Part shown: positions 42,949 through 52,347 of the stretch, piece after piece | Numbering within the stretch: the first letter of the stretch is position 1 | How the letters are laid out: the number at the start of each line of letters is the position of its first letter | From: Sulfurirhabdus sp043759595 | GTDB taxonomy: Bacteria; Pseudomonadota; Gammaproteobacteria; Burkholderiales; SMCO01 | Direction: 5' to 3' | NCBI GenBank assembly: GCA_043759595.1 | Contig: JAYVLG010000077.1 | Coordinates: 9,681-73,680 of the forward strand | Length of the DNA: 64,000 nucleotides | Notes under the pieces: model-generated | Told to the model about the DNA's origin: nothing | Databases searched by the model: none | What the model saw: only the letters and a program-made list of their open reading frames with translations | Position numbers and translations under genes: made by a program

Positions 42949-44854
42949 CGCTGTGTTCCTCTGCTGTAGCTGCAGCTTCGGTGGAAATTTTTGGTTCATT
43001 CGGCAGTTTGCCAAGCAAGTAAAAATCCATAACTTTTCGAGCGATAGGAGCGGCGGTGGAACCGCCATGTCCCCCATTTTCTACCAATACGGCTAACGCA
43101 ATCTTTGGGTCGTCAGCAGGGGCATAGGCGATATAGAGCGCATGATCACGGTGGCGTTCCTGAACGCGGCTGGCTACATATTTTTCTGTTTGCTTGATGC
43201 CGACAACCTGTGCTGTGCCCGTTTTACCCGCTACAAGATAGGGTGTTTTGACCCAGGCAGCCACGGCAGTACCGCCTGGTCGATTGACATCGATCATGGC
43301 TTCTCTGACCAGCTTGAGATTTTCCGGTTTGAAATCATATTGCTCAAGGGGAAATGAACTCGTATTTTTTATCAGATTGGATTTACTGTCCTGAATGGCT
43401 CTGACCAGACGCGGAGGAAAGAGTTCACCACTATTCGCAAGAAGTGATGTAGCGAAAGCAAGCTGTAGCGGTGTGGTTAATGTATATCCTTGCCCGATGC
43501 CCGTGATAACGGTTTCACCTGGAAACCATCGTTGTTTAAAACGCCTTTTTTTCCACTCTTGCGAGGCGAGTAAACCCGGTATTTCCCCATCAATATCAAT
43601 GCCGGTTTTACTTCCCATGCCAAATTTTTTGATGAAGTTGTAGATGTTATCGATACCCATATCGTTTGCAAGACCGTAATAGTAGGTATCACAGGAAACC
43701 ACGATGGATTTGCGCAGATCCACACTGCCGTGCCCCCCGGCTTTCCAGTCCCGATAACGGTGACTGCTACCGGGCAGCATGTAAAACCCAGGGTCACTAA
43801 TGGTAGAGGAAGGGGTGCGCTTGCCTAGTTCCAGTCCTGCAAGCGCCATAAACGGTTTGAAAGTGGAACCGGGTGGATAGAGCCCCCTTAATGCCCGATT
43901 GTTGAGAGGTCTGTCTGGCGAGTTGTTGAGGGCATCCCAGCTGGCAGAGTCGATGCCATCGACAAATAAATTGGGGTCAAATCCAGGTTGGCTGACAAAT
44001 GCGAGAATTTCGCCGTTATGCGGGTCGATTGCTACCATTGCGCCACGGAACTCGCCAAAAGCTTTTTCAGCGACGGCCTGTAAACGGGTGTCCATGGCGA
44101 GATAAACATTGTCACCTGAAACAGCAGGCGTGCGACTCAGGGTTCTGATAGCCTTGCCACCGGAGTCAGTTTCTACTTGTTCAAATCCTGTAATGCCATG
44201 AAGTTGCTTTTCGTAACTTTGTTCAATGCCGATTTTGCCAATATGGTCGCTGCCCCGATAATTCGCAATTTCATCATTTTCTTCCAGTTTATCCAGATCC
44301 TTATCATTGATACGACCGATATAGCCGATAGCATGGGAAGCGAGCTCCGCTAACGGGTAATCCCTGAACAGGCGCGCTTTTATTTCTACGCCGGGGAAAC
44401 GGTAACGGTTGACTGCAAAGCGGGCTATTTCAACTTCATTCAGGCGGGTCCGAATCGGCTGGCTTTCAAAGTTATGGCTTTCATCCAGCAGTTTTTTAAA
44501 ACGCTTACGGTCTTTTGTGGTGATTTCGATGATTTTAGCGAGTTCATCAATAGTCGCCTCCAGTCCGTCAACTTTGCTGGGTGTAATTTCCAGCGTATAG
44601 GCGGAATAATTGTGCGCCATTATGACGCCGTTTCTATCTAAAATCAGACCGCGGTTTGGGACAATGGGCACGATTGAGATTCGGTTGGCTTCTGCCAGTG
44701 TTTGATAATGGTTGTGTTGCGCGACCTGAACATAAAAAAAACGGCTCGCTAAAATCAAAAACAAAATGACAGCAAAGGCTCCGCCAACTGCCAATCGAAT
44801 TCTGAAGGAGTGGAGTTCGAGTTTATGGTTTTTTAAGAATGTACGGTGCTTCAT
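42941..44854 (-). CDS. mrdA: penicillin-binding protein 2
   Basis: The 637-residue transpeptidase has an N-terminal membrane anchor (about 22-42), the dimerisation domain with NRGLILDRNGVIMAHN, the active-site SxxK as STFK at 330-333 (GLYPPGSTFKPF), and KTGTAQVVG. It makes cross-links for side-wall growth with RodA. The gene starts 17 bases after mreD ends and overlaps rodA, so translation is closely coupled. Confidence 0.96.
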   Translation of the reverse strand: MKHRTFLKNHKLELHSFRIRLAVGGAFAVILFLILASRFFYVQVAQHNHYQTLAEANRISIVPIVPNRGLILDRNGVIMAHNYSAYTLEITPSKVDGLEATIDELAKIIEITTKDRKRFKKLLDESHNFESQPIRTRLNEVEIARFAVNRYRFPGVEIKARLFRDYPLAELASHAIGYIGRINDKDLDKLEENDEIANYRGSDHIGKIGIEQSYEKQLHGITGFEQVETDSGGKAIRTLSRTPAVSGDNVYLAMDTRLQAVAEKAFGEFRGAMVAIDPHNGEILAFVSQPGFDPNLFVDGIDSASWDALNNSPDRPLNNRALRGLYPPGSTFKPFMALAGLELGKRTPSSTISDPGFYMLPGSSHRYRDWKAGGHGSVDLRKSIVVSCDTYYYGLANDMGIDNIYNFIKKFGMGSKTGIDIDGEIPGLLASQEWKKRRFKQRWFPGETVITGIGQGYTLTTPLQLAFATSLLANSGELFPPRLVRAIQDSKSNLIKNTSSFPLEQYDFKPENLKLVREAMIDVNRPGGTAVAAWVKTPYLVAGKTGTAQVVGIKQTEKYVASRVQERHRDHALYIAYAPADDPKIALAVLVENGGHGGSTAAPIARKVMDFYLLGKLPNEPKISTEAAATAEEHSDD

Positions 44855-44871
44855 CCGGCTAGCTTCTTCAT

Positions 44872-45414
44872 CTAACGGGATGGCTGAACAGGAACACTGT
44901 TGTCTGGTTTATTTGTCCAGCGCTGCGGTTGTTGCAGTAAAAAGGAAACCGGTGGCCAAAGTAGCATGCCAGCCAGGCTGGGGAGGAAATAGCTCCATTC
45001 GACGTAAGGTACGCCAACAATCAGACGGAAAAGAAGCAGTGTGAATTGCAGCAACAGCAGAATTGGAAATATATGCAGGGCTTGCTGCCACAATGGGAAC
45101 ATGAGCACGCGTCGATGCAGAATGAGCGCAGCAAAGGTTACTAGCGTATACGCCAGCGCATGTTGTCCGAACAGACTGCCGTCAGCAACATCCATCACCA
45201 GACCTAAAAACCAGGCGGTGCCCAACCCAATCTTGCGTGGCTGGTTGATACACCAGAATAGCAGGATAAGCACGATAAAATCTGGCCGGATCAAAAGTGA
45301 AAGTCCTTGCCAAGGCAACAGATTGAGCGTCAGACCAGCCAGCAGAGTGAAAAAAATGAATAGTCCACTCGCCGGAAGCAGGATTTCTTGCGTTTTGTTT
45401 GCGCGAGATGACAT
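44872..45414 (-). CDS. mreD: rod-shape determining protein MreD
   Basis: The 180-residue membrane protein has about five hydrophobic helices and the MreD features PWQGLSLLIRPDFIVLILLF and GLVMDVADGSLFGQHALAYT, where the GLxxDxxxG motif is the family mark. It belongs to the cytoplasmic-membrane part of the elongasome. The ATG at 45414 begins one base after the mreC stop; longer frames would run into mreC. Confidence 0.92.
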   Translation of the reverse strand: MSSRANKTQEILLPASGLFIFFTLLAGLTLNLLPWQGLSLLIRPDFIVLILLFWCINQPRKIGLGTAWFLGLVMDVADGSLFGQHALAYTLVTFAALILHRRVLMFPLWQQALHIFPILLLLQFTLLLFRLIVGVPYVEWSYFLPSLAGMLLWPPVSFLLQQPQRWTNKPDNSVPVQPSR

Positions 45415-45415
45415 T

Positions 45416-46330
45416 TTATTTCCGCTTCTTGTGTTCATTGCTGACGTCTTGTTTGGATGCCGGTGATGTGGGCACGGGTGGAATGTGAGCAACAGGAATG
45501 GAGGAGCCGGCTAGTATCAGCACTTGTTTGTGTCGATCCACGCCGCCACTTGGCGTGCAGGTGATTTTAGCAAACGAATAAGCGGCATTACGCTCAATTT
45601 TTGTCACCGTTGCCACAGGCAAACCGGCGGGGTAAGTGCCATCTATTCCTGAAGTGACCAGTACATCCCCATTCTGGATATCGCCGTTGGCAGGCATGAA
45701 AGGAAGATCCAGCAAACCTTCCTGCCCAAACCCAACGACTATGACGCGTTGGCCGGTGCGTAAAATTTGCACAGGCACTGACTGGTTTTTGTCGGTCAAT
45801 AACGTAATTTCACTACTGAAAGGGTAAGCACGAGTTACCTGACCGATCACGCCGATGTCATCCAGAACAGCATCTCCCGCAAGAATGTTATGGGCAGAGC
45901 CTTTATCAACAACGACTTTACGCACAAATGGGTCATGGCTGCCATAGAGAATGTCTGCAACAACAGCTTTTTCACCATAGGTTTGCCGTGCACTGAAGAG
46001 TTTTCGAAGCTGCGCATTTTCTGCTTGCAAAGATTGAAGTCGTTGCAATTGGGATGCGTTAACCAATTGTTGTTGCTTCAGGGTAAGATTTTCACTTTGC
46101 AACAGGGCTTGTGTAACAAAGAAACCACTGACGCGGTCGAAAAGCTCTACAGGGCTGTTAGCTAGTCGCTGTAAGGGGTAAATAATGACGGAAAGCGATT
46201 GACGGACAGTACCCAAGTATTTGAAATGGGCATCTGTGACCATTAATACAACGGAAATAAAGGCGAAAAAGCTTAAGCGCGCTAAAAGGCTGGGGCCGCG
46301 ATTAAAAAATTGTGGAGGTTGATATTCCAT
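45416..46330 (-). CDS. mreC: rod-shape determining protein MreC
   Basis: The 304-residue bitopic protein has one helix (about 15-30), a coiled coil around 75-110 (LLQSENLTLKQQQLVNASQL), and the two beta-domains with LYGSHDPFVRKVVVDKG and LVTSGIDGTYPAGLPVATV. It binds PBP2 and activates the elongasome. The tail after residue 280 is Lys/Pro-rich. A long hairpin lies between it and mreB. Confidence 0.95.
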   Translation of the reverse strand: MEYQPPQFFNRGPSLLARLSFFAFISVVLMVTDAHFKYLGTVRQSLSVIIYPLQRLANSPVELFDRVSGFFVTQALLQSENLTLKQQQLVNASQLQRLQSLQAENAQLRKLFSARQTYGEKAVVADILYGSHDPFVRKVVVDKGSAHNILAGDAVLDDIGVIGQVTRAYPFSSEITLLTDKNQSVPVQILRTGQRVIVVGFGQEGLLDLPFMPANGDIQNGDVLVTSGIDGTYPAGLPVATVTKIERNAAYSFAKITCTPSGGVDRHKQVLILAGSSIPVAHIPPVPTSPASKQDVSNEHKKRK

Positions 46331-46350
46331 TCGTTCAGTGTTTCGATGAT

Positions 46351-46406
46351 TTCCTGTTCAGGTTGAATGTGTATTCAAAAATAATGAATTTTAACCTGAA
46401 CAGGGA
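46351..46406 (-). repeat. inverted repeat between mreB and mreC
   Basis: TTCCTGTTCAGGTT (46351-46364) is matched by AACCTGAACAGGGA (46393-46406), a stem of 12-13 base pairs with a 28-base A+T-rich loop. No clear T-run follows on the minus strand, so it is not a standard intrinsic terminator. It could be a processing or stability hairpin that sets the MreB excess over MreC, or a protein-binding site. Confidence 0.6.
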
Positions 46407-46492
46407 ACACGAGACCACATAGCTGCTCCCGCCTTCGCTTAAATCATTTTGTAGTTATTAACAAATCAGTGTCTTAATCAACGTTAAATGAA

Positions 46493-47536
46493 TCAATCGT
46501 TGGTGAATACCGTGCCCAATTTGTCCATTTCTTCCAGTGCGCGACCGGAACCGCGCACCACGCAGGTAAGCGGATCTTCAGCAACAATTACAGGTAAACC
46601 GGTTTCTTCCATCAACAGCCGATCCAGATCACGTAATAACGCGCCACCACCGGTTAGAACCATGCCTTTTTCAGCGATGTCAGCACCCAGTTCAGGCGGC
46701 GTTTGTTCCAATGCGGATTTTACAGCACTGACAATGCTGTTGAGCGGATCGGTCAGTGCTTCCAGAATTTCGTTGCTGGATATCGTGAAGCTGCGGGGAA
46801 TACCTTCGGCCAGATTGCGTCCCTTGACTTCCAGTTCCCTTACTTCGGAACCGGGGAAGGCTGAACCAATATGTTTCTTGATTTGTTCTGCGGTGGATTC
46901 GCCAATTAACATACCGTAATTGCGACGGATGTAGTTGATGATGGATTCATCGAACTTGTCGCCGCCGACGCGTACTGAAGCCGCATACACAATGCCACCC
47001 AGAGAAATGACGCCAACTTCAGTGGTGCCGCCGCCAATATCCACGACCATGGAACCGGTTGCTTCGGCAACAGGCAAATCAGCACCAATTGCTGCCGCCA
47101 TAGGCTCTTCAATCAGAAATACCTGTCTTGCACCTGCACCAATGGCAGATTCGCGAATGGCACGACGTTCTACCTGGGTAGAGCCGCATGGCACGCAGAT
47201 AATGATGCGAGGACTGGGGCTAAGCAAGCGTGAATCATGAATTTTTTTGATGAAATACTTCAACATCTGTTCAGTGATGGTGAAATCTGCGATCACGCCA
47301 TCTTTCATGGGGCGGATGGCTGTAATATTGCCTGGGGTGCGCCCAAGCATCTGTTTTGCCTCAAGGCCTACTGCCTGAATGGTTTTTTTGCCGCTGGGAC
47401 CGCCTTCCTGGCGAATGGCGACAACAGAGGGTTCATCAAGCACAATACCCTTGCCGCGCACATAAATTAGTGTGTTAGCCGTACCCAGGTCAATTGCCAA
47501 GTCATTGGAAAAATAACCACGTAAAAATCCGAACAT
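46493..47536 (-). CDS. mreB: rod-shape determining protein MreB
   Basis: The 347-residue actin homologue begins with an amphipathic membrane-binding stretch (MFGFLRGYFSNDL) and has ATP-binding motifs IDLGTANTLIYV, MVVDIGGGTTEVGVISLGG and VLTGGGALLRDLDRL. It polymerises on the inner membrane and places the elongasome. The gene is divergent from gatC with 90 bases between starts. It is first in the mreBCD-mrdA-rodA-rlpA series. Confidence 0.97.
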   Translation of the reverse strand: MFGFLRGYFSNDLAIDLGTANTLIYVRGKGIVLDEPSVVAIRQEGGPSGKKTIQAVGLEAKQMLGRTPGNITAIRPMKDGVIADFTITEQMLKYFIKKIHDSRLLSPSPRIIICVPCGSTQVERRAIRESAIGAGARQVFLIEEPMAAAIGADLPVAEATGSMVVDIGGGTTEVGVISLGGIVYAASVRVGGDKFDESIINYIRRNYGMLIGESTAEQIKKHIGSAFPGSEVRELEVKGRNLAEGIPRSFTISSNEILEALTDPLNSIVSAVKSALEQTPPELGADIAEKGMVLTGGGALLRDLDRLLMEETGLPVIVAEDPLTCVVRGSGRALEEMDKLGTVFTND

Positions 47537-47626
47537 AATAAGAAAGTCCTGCTGGAATGCTGCGTCAAATAAATGAAATATGATAACCTATTATGGTTAA
47601 AGGTTTAAGCACTATAGGTGAAATTT

Positions 47627-47914
47627 ATGTCATTGACGCTTGTTGATGTGAAACGCATCGCACATCTTGCCCGTATTGAGGTGGATGAAAAAGAAGCCGA
47701 AAGTATGTTGGCGCAGCTTTACGGTATTTTTAATTTGATCGAAGAAATGCAAGCTGTAAACACGTCCGGAGTTGAGCCCATGTCTCATTCTCAGGATCTT
47801 GTACAGCGTATGCGCGACGATATTGTGACAGAAACCGATCAGCGCGAACTGTTTCAGTCCATCGCGCCAAAAGTAGAAGACGGATTGTATCTGGTTCCGA
47901 AAGTAATCGAATAA
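47627..47914 (+). CDS. gatC: Asp-tRNA(Asn)/Glu-tRNA(Gln) amidotransferase subunit C
   Basis: The 95-residue protein SLTLVDVKRIAHLARIEVDE with GVEPMSHSQDLVQRMRDD is a typical GatC, the belt that holds GatA and GatB together. The start is ATG at 47627 with AGGTGA upstream; the ORF can be read three codons further back through a GTG. gatA begins 95 bases later on the same strand. Confidence 0.95.
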   Translation: MSLTLVDVKRIAHLARIEVDEKEAESMLAQLYGIFNLIEEMQAVNTSGVEPMSHSQDLVQRMRDDIVTETDQRELFQSIAPKVEDGLYLVPKVIE

Positions 47915-48009
47915 TCACGTTTCAGGCAATATTTGGAAAGGCCTTCCTGGTAGTTCTGTCGGGGAGACTTTGATTAGAATGCACGAACTGACCATTACAA
48001 AGCCATAAT

Positions 48010-49464
48010 ATGTTGAATTTAAGTCTTAAACAACTGGCAGAAAAACTTGCCAGCAAGCAAGTTTCAAGTGTCGAAATGACGCAGGAATTTCTGAACCGGA
48101 TTAAAACGTTAAACCCCGTGTATAACGCTTTTGTGACGGTCAATGAAGAAGCAACCCTGAATCAGGCGAGACACGCCGATGAAGCTATTGCAGCAGGCAA
48201 GGGGAGCTTGCTTACTGGTATTCCGATTGCCCACAAGGATATTTTTTGTGCCAAAAGCTGGCGCACGACTTGCGGTTCGAAAATGCTGTCAAATTTTGTG
48301 TCTCCATACGATGCGCATGTGATCGAGCGTTTTGGTCAGGCTGGAACAGTTAACTTGGGCAAGACCAACATGGATGAGTTTGCCATGGGGTCGTCCAACG
48401 AAACTTCCCATTTTGGCCCGGTGAAAAATCCGTGGGATGTGAGTGCGGTGCCAGGTGGCAGTTCCGGGGGCTCGGCGGCGGCAGTCGCAGCTCGTTTGTG
48501 CCCTGCTGCAACTGGGACTGATACAGGGGGCTCCATACGGCAGCCTGCTGCTTTATGCGGTATTTCCGGCATTAAACCAACGTATGGTCTGGTGTCGCGA
48601 TATGGCATGATCGCTTTTGCTTCTTCCCTCGATCAGGGTGGGCCCATGGCCAGAAGTGCGGAAGATCTGGCTTTGATGCTCAATGTCATGGTCGGGTTTG
48701 ATGAACGTGATTCCACCAGCTTACAGCGTGATAAAGAAGATTATGCGCAAACGCTGGATCAACCCCTTAAAGGCCTGAAAGTGGGTCTGCCAAAAGAATA
48801 TTTTGCTGAGGGTTTGAGCGCAGACGTGGGGCGTGCTGTGCAGGCTGCAATAGATGAATACCGCAAACTGGGTGCAGAAATGGTGGAAATCAGTCTGCCC
48901 AATACCCGTTTGTCCATTCCGGTTTACTATGTACTGGCACCTGCAGAAGCGTCCAGTAATCTGTCACGGTATGATGGTGTTCGCTATGGTTACCGCGCAC
49001 CAGAGTACACAGACTTGATGGATATGTACAAAAAAACCCGCGCTCAGGGATTTGGTACTGAAGTGAAGCGCCGCATCATGATTGGCGCGTATGTTTTGTC
49101 CCATGGCTACTATGATGCATATTACTTGCAAGCGCAAAAAATTCGGCGGTTGATTGCTCAGGATTTTACGGATGCCTTCAAGCAGTGCGATATCATTATG
49201 GGTCCCACAGCGCCAACTACCGCCTTTAATCTGGGTGAAAAAGGTGCAGATCCGATACAGATGTATTTGTCGGATATTTATACGATTGCGGTTAATTTGG
49301 CCGGTTTGCCTGGCATGTCGATTCCTGCCGGATTTGGAGACGATGGTCGCCCGGTTGGATTACAGATTATCGGTAATTATTTTTCCGAAGCAAAGATGCT
49401 CAATGTAGCCCACCAGTATCAACTCGCTACAGACTGGCATCAGCGGAAACCGCGAGGAATTTGA
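48010..49464 (+). CDS. gatA: Asp-tRNA(Asn)/Glu-tRNA(Gln) amidotransferase subunit A
   Basis: The 484-residue amidase-signature enzyme has its catalytic Lys76 (IPIAHKDIF), cis-Ser Ser151 (PGGSSGGSAAAVAA) and Ser175 (TGTDTGGSIRQPA). It frees ammonia from glutamine for GatB. Length and motifs are normal. It precedes gatB by 92 bases. Confidence 0.97.
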   Translation: MLNLSLKQLAEKLASKQVSSVEMTQEFLNRIKTLNPVYNAFVTVNEEATLNQARHADEAIAAGKGSLLTGIPIAHKDIFCAKSWRTTCGSKMLSNFVSPYDAHVIERFGQAGTVNLGKTNMDEFAMGSSNETSHFGPVKNPWDVSAVPGGSSGGSAAAVAARLCPAATGTDTGGSIRQPAALCGISGIKPTYGLVSRYGMIAFASSLDQGGPMARSAEDLALMLNVMVGFDERDSTSLQRDKEDYAQTLDQPLKGLKVGLPKEYFAEGLSADVGRAVQAAIDEYRKLGAEMVEISLPNTRLSIPVYYVLAPAEASSNLSRYDGVRYGYRAPEYTDLMDMYKKTRAQGFGTEVKRRIMIGAYVLSHGYYDAYYLQAQKIRRLIAQDFTDAFKQCDIIMGPTAPTTAFNLGEKGADPIQMYLSDIYTIAVNLAGLPGMSIPAGFGDDGRPVGLQIIGNYFSEAKMLNVAHQYQLATDWHQRKPRGI

Positions 49465-49556
49465 GATAAAGCGTAAGTTGCAGATTGCATGGAGATGAAC
49501 CCGGTTCGTTCTTTGCTGATCTGCCAGCTGTGTGAAATATAAAAGGGTTTGTCATT

Positions 49557-50990
49557 ATGCAATGGGAAATAGTAATCGGGCTGGAAGTTCACTCCCAGCT
49601 TTCCACGCAGTCCAAGATTTTCTCAGGGGCACCGACGGCTTATGGTGCTGCACCAAATACGCAGGCTTGTGCTGTTGATCTGGCTTTACCTGGTGTGTTG
49701 CCGGTACTGAATCGCGGCGCGGTGGAGCGAGCAATCAAGTTTGGTCTGGCGGTGGGGGCAACAGTCAACCGACGTTCAATTTTTGCCAGAAAAAATTATT
49801 TTTACCCGGATTTGCCAAAGGGTTACCAGATCAGTCAGTTTGAAATCCCTGTTGTTTCAGGTGGTTCGGTCATGATTCGAGTGGGTGAGAGTGAAAAGTC
49901 CATTCGTTTGACCCGTGCTCATTTGGAAGAAGATGCTGGAAAATCCCTGCATGAGGATTTTCAGGGCATGACAGGTATTGATCTGAATCGCGCCTGTACG
50001 CCATTGCTGGAAATCGTCTCTGAGCCTGACATGCGTAGCGCCCAGGAAGCCGTGGCTTATGCTAAAACGCTGCACTCCCTTGTGCGCTATCTGGAAATTT
50101 GCGATGGGAATATGCAGGAGGGTTCTTTCCGCTGTGACGCCAATGTGTCTGTTCGTCCAGTGGGGGTAGAAACTCTCGGAACACGATGTGAGATAAAAAA
50201 TCTGAATTCATTTCGCTTCCTTGAGAAGGCGATTGAGTACGAAGCCCGACGTCAGATTGAAATTCTGGAAGATGGCGGAACGATCAAGCAGCAAACGCGC
50301 CTTTATGATTCTGATAAAGATGAGACTCGCGCAATGCGCTCCAAAGAAGACTCGGAAGACTACCGCTATTTCCCCGATCCGGATTTGCTGCCTGTGGAAA
50401 TTTCAGAGGAATGGCTGGAACAAATGCGTGCAACTTTGCCTGAGTTGCCTGAAGCAAAGCGCATTCGCTTCATGAGCGAGTATGCCCTGCCAGCCTATGA
50501 TGCGGCCGTATTGACTGTCTCCAGAGAAGTGGCGATTTATTTTGAAGAGGCTCAGAACGGTTTTGGCGGCGAAGCAAAGCTGTGCGCAAACTGGATTATG
50601 GGTGATGTCAGCGCAGCACTGAACAAAGAATCCCTTGAGATTACGGATAGCCACGTGAATAGCGCGCAACTGGCCGGATTGTTGAAACGAATTGCGGATG
50701 GCACCATTTCCGGGAAAATTGCCAAGGAAGTATTTGATGCAATGTGGAACGGTGAAGGAGATGCCGATACCATCATCGAAGCCAAAGGCCTGAAACAAAT
50801 ATCTGATTCATCGGCAATTGAAAAGCTGGTAGATGATATTATTGCGCAAAACCCGGAACAGGTTGCTGAGTATCGCGGCGGGAAAGAAAAAGTGTATGGT
50901 TTCTTCGTTGGTCTGGCAATGAAAGCCAGCAAAGGAAAGGCTAACCCCGCGCAGCTGAATGAGATTCTGAAGCGAAAATTAGCGGGTTAA
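49557..50990 (+). CDS. gatB: Asp-tRNA(Asn)/Glu-tRNA(Gln) amidotransferase subunit B
   Basis: The 477-residue kinase subunit begins MQWEIVIGLEVHSQLSTQSK and has ARKNYFYPDLPKGYQISQFE, MQEGSFRCDANVSVRP and EDYRYFPDPDLLPVEIS, the GatB signatures for ATP and tRNA binding, with the GatB/YqeY domain at the end (GKANPAQLNEILKRKL). It phosphorylates mischarged Glu- or Asp-tRNA and then amidates it. A hairpin follows the stop. Confidence 0.97.
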   Translation: MQWEIVIGLEVHSQLSTQSKIFSGAPTAYGAAPNTQACAVDLALPGVLPVLNRGAVERAIKFGLAVGATVNRRSIFARKNYFYPDLPKGYQISQFEIPVVSGGSVMIRVGESEKSIRLTRAHLEEDAGKSLHEDFQGMTGIDLNRACTPLLEIVSEPDMRSAQEAVAYAKTLHSLVRYLEICDGNMQEGSFRCDANVSVRPVGVETLGTRCEIKNLNSFRFLEKAIEYEARRQIEILEDGGTIKQQTRLYDSDKDETRAMRSKEDSEDYRYFPDPDLLPVEISEEWLEQMRATLPELPEAKRIRFMSEYALPAYDAAVLTVSREVAIYFEEAQNGFGGEAKLCANWIMGDVSAALNKESLEITDSHVNSAQLAGLLKRIADGTISGKIAKEVFDAMWNGEGDADTIIEAKGLKQISDSSAIEKLVDDIIAQNPEQVAEYRGGKEKVYGFFVGLAMKASKGKANPAQLNEILKRKLAG

Positions 50991-51005
50991 CAATGCCATG
51001 ACTGA

Positions 51006-51032
51006 CCGTCAGCTGCAAGTGCAAGCTGGCGG
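51006..51032. terminator. hairpin between convergent gatB and DUF4124 genes
   Basis: CCGTCAGCT and AGCTGGCGG form a nine-base stem with one G-T pair and a nine-base loop, followed on the plus strand by a T-rich run (GATTTGTTT). It sits in the 51-base gap between two converging genes. It is a plausible terminator for gatB; the run is weak on the minus-strand side. Confidence 0.55.
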
Positions 51033-51041
51033 CCGATTTGT

Positions 51042-51656
51042 TTAGGGCGCCGTAGAGAGCTTTTTTAATTCACGGTAGTGTTGTTTCTCTGTTTCAAACT
51101 TTGCCCGGATGGATTGTTTTTCCTGCTCATTCTGTTTGATCGATTCGTTTAACGTATTAATGGACTGCTCATTCTGCTTGATATCGTCTGCCAGATACGG
51201 CGGGATAGGTTTGCCGCGCTTTTGAATCGAATCAGCGTTTTTACGGAGTTCAGCGAGCTTCGCCTTCTCCGCTTTGATACGTGTGTTCGTCCCCGCTATA
51301 GCCGCATCAACTTGTAACAAGTTACGATCACGGGCCATATCAATTTCTTTCTCATTGCTGTAAGAATTGAGTAGCGCTGTATCTTTGCGTTTTTGCTCCA
51401 GTGCGGTACGTGCATCCAGTTTTTCTTTTTCAGCAGCTGCAGCTTTGGCATCCAGCTGTTCCTGAGTTAACGCACCATCGGTTTTATGGATTACCATACC
51501 GCGTTTGTTCAGTTCGGTATTGCCTTGATTGCTGTATTGGGGAGGGATAGAGTCACCGTAATGAATGGCGCCTTTTTCATCCACCCACTTGAACATTTTC
51601 GCAGAGACCGGCTGGCTGATCAGCATGGCAACAATAATCGCAGTAAGGTAACGCAT
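51042..51656 (-). CDS. DUF4124 domain protein with coiled coil
   Basis: The 204-residue exported protein has a signal peptide (1-19, ending VSAKM) and a DUF4124 beta-hairpin, MFKWVDEKGAIHYGDSIPP. The remaining part is charged and helical (Lys, Glu, Gln), predicted to coil and to be periplasmic. Such proteins are common in Beta- and Gammaproteobacteria with unknown function. Its gene lies 21 bases after pyrE and is probably co-transcribed with it. Confidence 0.9.
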   Translation of the reverse strand: MRYLTAIIVAMLISQPVSAKMFKWVDEKGAIHYGDSIPPQYSNQGNTELNKRGMVIHKTDGALTQEQLDAKAAAAEKEKLDARTALEQKRKDTALLNSYSNEKEIDMARDRNLLQVDAAIAGTNTRIKAEKAKLAELRKNADSIQKRGKPIPPYLADDIKQNEQSINTLNESIKQNEQEKQSIRAKFETEKQHYRELKKLSTAP

Positions 51657-51677
51657 TAGAATAAACTCTCCTTGGTG

Positions 51678-52316
51678 TTAAATGCCGTATGAGGCTCTAT
51701 AGGCAGAAACTGCTTGCAAGTTTTGTGCCATTTCCGGGTTGTCCTGTAAATATTCCAGCAGATTGTCCAATGAGGCGATGCTGATAACCGGAATGTCGTA
51801 GCTCTGTGTGACTTCCTGTACAGCAGAAAGTTCACCACTGCCCCGCTCCATCCTGTCCAGTGCAATGACTACGCCACAAGGGGTTGCCTGGTTTGCACGA
51901 ATCAATTCAACCGACTCCCTGACAGAAGTGCCAGCCGAGATCACATCATCGATGATGAGTATGCGGCCTTTGAGCGGTGCACCAACGATATTGCCGCCTT
52001 CACCATGGTCTTTGGTTTCTTTTCGGTTGTAACTGAACGGCACATTGTGACCATTTTCGGCAAGCGCCATGGCTGTTGCAGCCGCAAGGGGAATGCCTTT
52101 ATAAGCCGGGCCGAACAGCACATCAAATTCCAGTTTCGCGGAAAGGATGGCTTTAGCGTAAAATTGCGCTAGCTGACGCAAAGATTCACCATCACTGAAT
52201 AAGCCGGCATTAAAAAAATAGGGGGACATGCGTCCCGCTTTGGTTTTAAATTCACCAAAGCACAGAACGTTGCGATTGACCGCGAATTGAATAAAGTCTT
52301 GTCTAAAATCAGACAT
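51678..52316 (-). CDS. pyrE: orotate phosphoribosyltransferase
   Basis: The 212-residue enzyme has LFGPAYKGIPLAAATAMALA, the flexible-loop region NRKETKDHGEGG, and the PRPP-binding motif ILIIDDVISAGTS. It makes OMP from orotate in pyrimidine synthesis. The start ATG is 31 bases from the divergent exonuclease III start, so the two promoters must overlap neighbouring coding sequence. Confidence 0.97.
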   Translation of the reverse strand: MSDFRQDFIQFAVNRNVLCFGEFKTKAGRMSPYFFNAGLFSDGESLRQLAQFYAKAILSAKLEFDVLFGPAYKGIPLAAATAMALAENGHNVPFSYNRKETKDHGEGGNIVGAPLKGRILIIDDVISAGTSVRESVELIRANQATPCGVVIALDRMERGSGELSAVQEVTQSYDIPVISIASLDNLLEYLQDNPEMAQNLQAVSAYRASYGI

Positions 52317-52347
52317 GGTTTGCCTTTTTTGTTACTGGGAGAGAGAG

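Noticed and set aside
42941..43077. Longer rodA start
   Set aside because: The added residues fall inside mrdA and look nothing like a RodA N-terminus; ATG at 42948 gives the normal protein.
52315..52347. Earlier ATG for exonuclease III
   Set aside because: It overlaps the pyrE start codon on the other strand and adds residues foreign to the family, while TTG at 52348 has a ribosome site.
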